Source: Viridibacillus sp050278625 (lineage in GTDB: Bacteria > Bacillota > Bacilli > Bacillales_A > Planococcaceae). From it: a DNA stretch of 64,000 nucleotides. This document shows, piece after piece, positions 59,052-64,000 of this stretch. Numbering within the stretch: position 1 is the first letter of the stretch; the number at the start of each line of letters is the position of its first letter. The stretch is from NCBI RefSeq assembly GCF_050278625.1, contig NZ_JBNNTI010000020.1, positions 9,330 to 73,329 on the forward strand. The letters run 5' to 3'. A model generated the notes under the pieces. The model saw only the letters and a program-made list of their open reading frames with translations. It made no database searches and was not told the origin of the DNA. The translations under genes were made by a program, and so were the position numbers.

Positions 59052-61103
59052 TCATATATAAGTAAATTTTATAAAAAAAGTAGTTCCTTCAGATCCTGTT
59101 TGAAATTCAATTTTTGCGTTATGACGGGCAGCAATGGCATAGCATATGCCCAGTCCTAAGCCAGTGCCATTATCTTTGGTCGTGTAAAATGGAGTACCCA
59201 ATTTCTCTACTATCGCAGGACTGATACCTTCTCCTTGATCCCGTACTGCAAGAACTACACAATTTTCATCTCCTTTGTAGGTACTGATGGATAGAACCTT
59301 ACCTGCGCTCATTGCTTCTAAGCCATTACGGTATAAATTTATTAACAATTGTCGTATTTCGTTACGATTTAAAAGTAAATCTGGAATGTCTTTCAGATTA
59401 AATTGAATAATTTTATTTTGATTAAATGTATCTATCTTTATTAAAGGAGTAATATCTCGAATAATAGAATTTAAATCTAACATCTGTAAATCGGATGTCT
59501 TTGTATTACCTATAGAAAGAAACTCAGTAATAATAGAATTGGCACGGTCAAGTTCTTCGATCATTACATTAAAGTAATCATTATGTTTTTCGAATTCGCT
59601 CTCTTTTTTTAATAGCTGCAAAAATCCTCGTACTGTTGTCATGGGATTTCTAATCTCATGGCTAATACCTGCTGCCATCTGACCTATTAAGTCTAGGTTT
59701 GATAATCTTTTCAATTCCTTCTCATATTTCTTTTTTTCGGTTATGTTTTTTAAAAGGCAACAGATTCCCTCATCATACGGGTAAGCAACTGCTTCGTACC
59801 AATAATCACCATAGGCTGAGGTCATTTCGAAATGTACTGCTATTCGCTCTGACATCGCACGATGAAATTCCTTATACATGACCGTGTCTATACATTTCGG
59901 GAAAATTCCCCATATATTCTGGCCTAATACATCTTTTGCCGTTTTCCTTTGCGGCAAATATTGATGTTTATTCATGTAAATAAATTCCCACTCTTTGTTC
60001 AATGCAAAGAATCCATCCGTTATACTTTCAATAACACTTGTAACCTTTTCATTAGCAGCAGCTAGTTCCCTTGTTCGCTCTTCTACCATATTTTCAAGTT
60101 GGTCCATATATAACAAGTTTGAAAACGTAGGGGCTGTGGCGTCGACTATCGATTTTGCTAATTGAATTTGAGTTTCATCGTAATTACAAGTTTCCCCTCC
60201 TAAATTGACAACTGTTATAACCCCTAATACTTCCCCCATTGAAACCAGTGGAATCATAAGTAGACTCATACTATCTATATTTGGAGTGAGAATTATACTT
60301 TTTGTTTCAATAACCTGTTGAATCATAGCTTCGTAGCTTTGGTTCATTCTTATGCTTTTAAGATTCGCCATCCAATTCGCTTCTGTCCAATCACAGTCTT
60401 TATTTACTTTCATGAATGTGATTGTGTTTTTTCCCAACGGATCAAGGATGTGGGCTGCACTTTTTTTGCTATCTAAAATCTTTCCTAAGTAGTAAAAACA
60501 TTTATCAAGACTTTTCTGCACGGAGGAACACATCGACAAATCACGTGTAACATCGAGTAACAACTGCTTTTCTGCAATAAGGTTTTCCTTTTGCTTTAAA
60601 TTATTTGCGTTTTGAATTGCAACTGCAGCCATATTCACATATGCTTCAACACTTTGAATTTCCGACTCTGTTAAATTCATCGACGTTCCATAATCAAATA
60701 AAAAAACTAAACCAAATATCTCTTGTTCGTATGAGATAGGCAGTGCTAATAAGGATTTAATTTTAAAGGCTTCTACCGATCTCGGGTCCAGCCGATTATC
60801 CTTTGAGGGATCAGAGATATAGATGGTTTTTTTAGTTTCAATAACTTCTTTGGCCAATAAGTCTGTTTCAATATCAATTACCTGTGTATCGAGCGTTATG
60901 CCATTCATATCTTCTGGTTTTCCTACAAATCCTCTAAATGTGCCATCTTTTTCGGGTAAATAAATACCAACCGAGTTACATTGCACGATTTCCTCGGATA
61001 TTGCCTGCGTTACACGCTGTAAAACTTCACGTAATTCTAACTTTGTATTAATTACTTTGGTTATACTCGCGAGCCTAGAATATCTCGTCTGTTCAATTAA
61101 CAT
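59052..61103 (-). CDS. GAF-GAF-PAS soluble sensor histidine kinase (orphan)
   Basis: A 683-residue kinase with no membrane segment: GAF domain 1 (about 15-160), GAF domain 2 (about 185-335), a coiled linker (MVEERTRELAAANEKVTSVIE), PAS (about 355-465, DGFFALNKEWEFIYMN), HisKA with phospho-acceptor His in MAAGISHEIRNPMTTVRGFLQLL (about 480) and an ATPase domain with LLINLYRNGLEAM (N box), VRDQGEGISP (G1) and DNGTGLGLGICY (G2). HEIRNPMTTVRGFLQLL is the kind of H-box found in KinA-KinE kinases feeding Spo0F, so it may be a sporulation or lifestyle sensor. No cognate response regulator is adjacent. Confidence 0.92.
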   Translation of the reverse strand: MLIEQTRYSRLASITKVINTKLELREVLQRVTQAISEEIVQCNSVGIYLPEKDGTFRGFVGKPEDMNGITLDTQVIDIETDLLAKEVIETKKTIYISDPSKDNRLDPRSVEAFKIKSLLALPISYEQEIFGLVFLFDYGTSMNLTESEIQSVEAYVNMAAVAIQNANNLKQKENLIAEKQLLLDVTRDLSMCSSVQKSLDKCFYYLGKILDSKKSAAHILDPLGKNTITFMKVNKDCDWTEANWMANLKSIRMNQSYEAMIQQVIETKSIILTPNIDSMSLLMIPLVSMGEVLGVITVVNLGGETCNYDETQIQLAKSIVDATAPTFSNLLYMDQLENMVEERTRELAAANEKVTSVIESITDGFFALNKEWEFIYMNKHQYLPQRKTAKDVLGQNIWGIFPKCIDTVMYKEFHRAMSERIAVHFEMTSAYGDYWYEAVAYPYDEGICCLLKNITEKKKYEKELKRLSNLDLIGQMAAGISHEIRNPMTTVRGFLQLLKKESEFEKHNDYFNVMIEELDRANSIITEFLSIGNTKTSDLQMLDLNSIIRDITPLIKIDTFNQNKIIQFNLKDIPDLLLNRNEIRQLLINLYRNGLEAMSAGKVLSISTYKGDENCVVLAVRDQGEGISPAIVEKLGTPFYTTKDNGTGLGLGICYAIAARHNAKIEFQTGSEGTTFFIKFTYI

Positions 61104-61319
61104 TCACATGGTCTCCAATCAAAGCCTACTAAAATTAAAAGTATAATTTCTAGCTAACAGTCTAGTTCTAGATCAGTTTACTATTTTTAATTTTATATCT
61201 GTATCCTATTATACATGGAAAACCTCTATTACTTATGATGCGGTTCATCGTAACTAATATTAATTTGTATTACTACTTTTTTAATCTTTATTATTAAATG
61301 GTCGAATTGTAATATTAAG

Positions 61320-61482
61320 TGCAACACCCAAGACAAAATAAAAGAAGCTCATAACAACACCGTATAAAATGAAAGTTCCTACACAAATCACGGGGGTGCT
61401 GTTATGAGCTATAAACATCTTGCCCTATCAGAATGTGCGAAAAGAGACTTTACTTGAACTAGGTTATTCGATTCTTATTAGC
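61320..61482 (+). mobile_element. IS30-family remnant
   Basis: GTGCTGTTATG (ATG 61404) begins MSYKHLALSECAK, then in a shifted frame ETLLELGYSI, the N-terminal helix of IS30-type transposases. The inverted repeat AGCTCATAACA (61346-61356) / TGTTATGAGCT (61400-61410) precedes it. The rest of the element is lost. 61104-61319 has no other feature. Confidence 0.65.
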
Positions 61483-61681
61483 GCTTCATATAGATTGTTA
61501 GTTGTTGTTCCATACCTATTTCTAATAATTCATAATGGTTTAAAACATGCGAAGTGTAAGTGAATCTTTTGGTTCCAAACATAATTGCTTCACCTTTTGC
61601 TGCGGCTAAGAGCCCAGATACATCATTCGTTTGTGTTTTGAAAATAACTTCTCCATCCGAATCAGCAAACTCAACTTTCAT
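61478..61681 (-). CDS. Small protein of unknown function (67 aa), OhrR-like operator
   Basis: ATG 61681 follows GGGAGGTGA by five bases. The 67-residue product (KVEFADSDGEVIFKTQTNDV ... FTYTSHVLNHYELLEIGMEQ) looks like a small beta-barrel. It is unrelated in sequence to the protein at 50332-50634, yet their upstream regions match over about 45 bases, including the palindrome. Its stop lies within the IS30 remnant. Family unknown. Confidence 0.72.
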   Translation of the reverse strand: MKVEFADSDGEVIFKTQTNDVSGLLAAAKGEAIMFGTKRFTYTSHVLNHYELLEIGMEQQLTIYMKR

Positions 61682-61698
61682 ATCTATCACCTCCCAAA

Positions 61699-61713
61699 AC
61701 AATTATAAATTGT
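61699..61713. promoter_or_regulatory. Palindromic operator ACAATTATAAATTGT
   Basis: A near-perfect palindrome over the minus-strand -10 (TATAAT) of the 67-aa gene. The same element, one base different, precedes the 100-aa gene at 50652-50666. Confidence 0.62.
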
Positions 61714-61797
61714 AGAACACGCAAGTTTGCAATGCATATCTGACAATACTACCAATTTACACTCCAGCAAACGCACGCTATCTACATAACACCTCTT

Positions 61798-62240
61798 CTA
61801 GACCGTTTTAATCAATTGAGTATTTCCTAAAACTTCAAACCCTAATCTTGTGTAATAGTCAAACACCTTCTTATTGGAAGGGTTTGTTTCTAGTTGAAGA
61901 GCTACGATATTATCCATTTTCTCCATACAATTAAGAAAATAAGCACCTATTCCTTTATTTCGAGACTTTTCTTTAATGTGAAGCTCATCTATGAATAGAA
62001 TGTTTCCACCATATTCGTTACTCCAAAAGTAAACTAGTATTGAATATCCGATAATTTCATTGTTGTTTAATAAAATTTTAATCCGAACCTTTTGAGTATT
62101 TTTTTACACTCATTAATAGTAGCGTCTACTTTTGTGCGGTTCATCAGTTGCCCTTCTAGATCATCGCTGTAGAGGGAACTTACCATTTCAAAAAATTCAT
62201 TGTAATCTTCGTCCAAATAATCCCTTAACTTTATGTTCAT
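61798..62240 (-). pseudogene. Frameshifted GNAT acetyltransferase
   Basis: AAAAGGTG precedes ATG 62240. The first frame (NIKLRDYLDEDYNEFFEMV ... TKVDATINECKKILKRFG) stops after about 50 codons. The next frame carries the rest of the GNAT fold (IGYSILVYFWSNEYGGNILF, IDELHIKEKSRNKGIGAYFL, LETNPSNKKVFDYYTRLGFE) to TAG 61798-61800. The shift is at a run of seven A, so one indel would restore a protein of about 147 residues; a sequencing error is possible. Confidence 0.82.
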
Positions 62241-62533
62241 CACCTTTTCACCTCAATTTAATTTTATAGAGAAGGTAATTTTGTAGCCATCATACATATC
62301 TGATTAAACTATTAATTTACACGTATACGAATATAGTCCCCCCCCTTACAACTGATCAATGAGCACCTACAAGAAAAAGTAATGCTTATTTACACTTGAA
62401 ATTGTCGTCCCTAGAATTATAAATTTATTCAATATATAATGTGATTAATTGTTGTAATATTAAAACACTATAGTTAATTTCTGTTTTTAATTTTCTATGT
62501 AAATTCTAAATTTATAAGTAGAGGAGATGTCTT

Positions 62534-63505
62534 ATGATAGAGTCAATTACAATTAATGAATTGCAAGAGGCGCAAAAACACACTAACTTTGTAATTTTAC
62601 TACCCACATTGCCCTCTACCTACTCTATTGACAATATATCTTTAAGAAAGGAATCGAGTAAAGTACGTTCTTCTATCCGGTTTGAAATAAAAAATGAAAA
62701 AGGAATTATAAGAATTAAACAGTTTTTCTATGATTGGGCTATACCTGTGATAACTGCTGATACTAATTTAATAAATCAAGGTAAATCTTTTAATATAGAT
62801 GGAATCGTTGGGTTTATAGGGATAGATTATAAAGGTAATCAAGCAGCATGCTTTGCAAGATGGTTTACTAATATTGAATTATCTGTTTTAGAAGGGGTAT
62901 ACGAGGAAGAAGAGATTTTGTTAATTTTAAATATGTTAGAGCCAGTTGATGAATCCTATATAGAGAGTTTGGGCAAGCAATCTTTTTCTACTAGCAGCTT
63001 TACTTCTCGTTTTAAAAAACCAAAATGGGATAAAGAGGATGAAGTTACACGAGTTTCATGGTTCGAAAATGATATTACATTTCTAAAAGAGTTGATGATA
63101 GAAATACCTATATCTCTCCCTCACAGATATGATGATTATTTTTTAGACTCCATAGGATATCAAGATCATCATACAGGTACAGAATTACACCTTTTATATA
63201 GGTCTCAATTAAATTATACAGATGGATTATGGCTTTGGATTGCACCCCAAAATTTATCTGACCCTTTACCTACACGAACTGGAAATAAAATTGGAAAAAG
63301 GCAGAGTTGGAATATAAAAAAAATAAGTTGTGATTTTTTAGGTGTTCCAATTAAAGATATTTTTTTATGTAGACAAAATACTTCTTATAGAGGTTGGGCT
63401 ATACATTGGGAAAGAGACAAATACATTTATCACTTGTATATAAGACCTTCTACTGTCTTTAAACTTAGACAGATTAAAGATTTTTTAACTTTATTACATT
63501 CCTAA
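62534..63505 (+). CDS. Unrecognised two-lobed protein (323 aa)
   Basis: GTAGAGGAGATG seven bases before ATG 62534 is a good RBS. The 323-residue product has no signal peptide or membrane segment and no motif I know. It seems to consist of two similar halves: FVILLPTLPSTYSIDNISLR ... FIGIDYKGNQAACFARWF ... EEEEILLILNML (about 18-140) and IPISLPHRYDDYFLDSIGYQ ... WAIHWERDKYIYHLYIRP ... FKLRQIKDFLTLL (about 195-322). The second half is very rich in aromatic residues. AT content is high, like the surrounding accessory DNA, and an IS3 element follows. The 62241-62533 gap upstream shows only promoter-like AT-rich DNA. Confidence 0.8.
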   Translation: MIESITINELQEAQKHTNFVILLPTLPSTYSIDNISLRKESSKVRSSIRFEIKNEKGIIRIKQFFYDWAIPVITADTNLINQGKSFNIDGIVGFIGIDYKGNQAACFARWFTNIELSVLEGVYEEEEILLILNMLEPVDESYIESLGKQSFSTSSFTSRFKKPKWDKEDEVTRVSWFENDITFLKELMIEIPISLPHRYDDYFLDSIGYQDHHTGTELHLLYRSQLNYTDGLWLWIAPQNLSDPLPTRTGNKIGKRQSWNIKKISCDFLGVPIKDIFLCRQNTSYRGWAIHWERDKYIYHLYIRPSTVFKLRQIKDFLTLLHS

Positions 63506-63599
63506 ATATCTCTAGTAATTCTAGACCTCAACCCAAACTTAGTACATAAATAGCTGGGTGTACCGCCACTAGGCTGTTAAGTTATAAAATTTATTGTTT

Positions 63600-63669
63600 C
63601 CCAAAACGAAAAAGACAACCTGATTTCTCATGGAAAGCTAAAAAGAAATAAATTTTTCGTTTTGGGGAT
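63600..63669. repeat. Inverted repeat with 39-base loop
   Basis: CCCAAAACGAAAAA (63600-63613) and TTTTTCGTTTTGGG (63653-63666) are exact complements. It could be a terminator of the 323-aa gene or ends of a small relic element; the flanks give no target duplication. Confidence 0.6.
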
Positions 63670-63751
63670 ACTTAAAATATTAGCTTGATGGGGATAGGGT
63701 CAATCCCGGAAAATAAATAATGAGATTTAATTGTATTTTAAAGTATTGGTA

Positions 63752-64000
63752 TGTCAACACTAAACTGGACAACTTTTATAAGGACTGCTGCTTGAATTCC
63801 ACCGGTGTTAAATAGCCCAGTGTTCCATGAATTCGAATATTGTTGAACCAATGAACATAATCATCAAGTTCAAGAACGAGCTGTTCAAGTGAAGAAAAGT
63901 GCGCCCCATTAGCGAATTCTGTTTTAAATACCTTAAACATCGCTTCAGCCACGGCATTATCATAAGGACATCCCTTCATACTTAATGATCGCTGAATTCC
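63752..64000 (-). mobile_element. IS3-family element, terminal part with OrfB C-terminus (partial)
   Basis: The minus-strand frame is open from base 64000 to a stop at 63776-63778 and reads GIQRSLSMKGCPYDNAVAEAMFKVFKTEF-type text (split across the window edge), then YVHWFNNIRIHGTLGYLTPVEF, the DDE-domain end of IS3 OrfB with the last catalytic Glu in AEAMFK. Beyond the stop, TGTCAACACTAAACTGGACAA (from 63752) is the probable terminal inverted repeat. The element continues past the window. It is a different subgroup from the OrfA relic at 25624. Confidence 0.88.

Overview
The window looks like chromosome of a low-GC, Gram-positive, spore-former-type member of Bacillales, most like Planococcaceae/Lysinibacillus. 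This is an inference from gene content and order, not a database match. The evidence: arlRS-like two-component genes beside odhA-odhB, an S-box riboswitch ahead of metI-metC, and the Bacillus-like block msrB-msrA-ypmS-ypmR-degV-yplQ-dfrA-thyA-ypjP followed by ypiP/brxA. It also has strong AAGGAGG-type ribosome binding sites, many TTG/GTG starts, and the GC-rich Bacillaceae-type repeats scattered in AT-rich DNA.

Layout. 1-2.5 kb: tail of a chemoreceptor, a tiny SOS-controlled gene, and a ycgQR-like membrane pair. 3-12.4 kb (minus strand): odhAB, a two-component system, a PAS-GGDEF diguanylate cyclase and dapF. 12.5-17.5 kb: an acetyltransferase with a long structured leader containing a tRNA-like fold, a 4-copy hairpin repeat array, murG, a MATE pump and a 5-copy 156-bp repeat array. 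17.5-21 kb: a secreted CAP protein, a COG0523 GTPase and a CtpB-type protease. 21-27.3 kb is an accessory junkyard: a frameshifted VOC gene, bluB, three further LexA boxes with small SOS-type genes, an HTH relic, a secreted protein, an IS3 relic and two dead tyrosine recombinases. 27.3-45.4 kb is mostly core: deoD, yozE, a chemoreceptor, a TPR protein, the methionine operon, msrAB, folate/thymidylate genes and brxA. It is interrupted at 41.4-43.9 kb by a compact module of an HTH-TPR regulator, a 43-residue exported peptide and a divergent PhzF-like protein.

45.8-64 kb is again accessory: an AhpD-like protein, an FAD oxidoreductase, minus-strand prophage debris (terminase small subunit, RusA, dUTPase, SSB) interleaved with small plus-strand genes, AIM24, GyrI-like, a TetR/DHA2 efflux pair, YxeA, satA, broken acetyltransferases, a GAF-PAS histidine kinase, IS30 and IS3 pieces, and one two-lobed protein of unknown function.

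The most promising unexplained systems are: (1) the RRNPP-type regulator plus peptide precursor plus PhzF-like gene at 41.6-43.9 kb, which reads as a complete peptide-signalling cassette; (2) four GAACNNNNGTTC LexA boxes driving very small genes, one of them (541-705) with a textbook promoter, RBS and terminator; (3) two unrelated small genes 11 kb apart that share a promoter block with an OhrR-like palindrome; and (4) a tRNA-like element and compensatory base changes in hairpin repeats around the acetyltransferase gene. All coordinates and translations were read by eye from the sequence; no searches were run.
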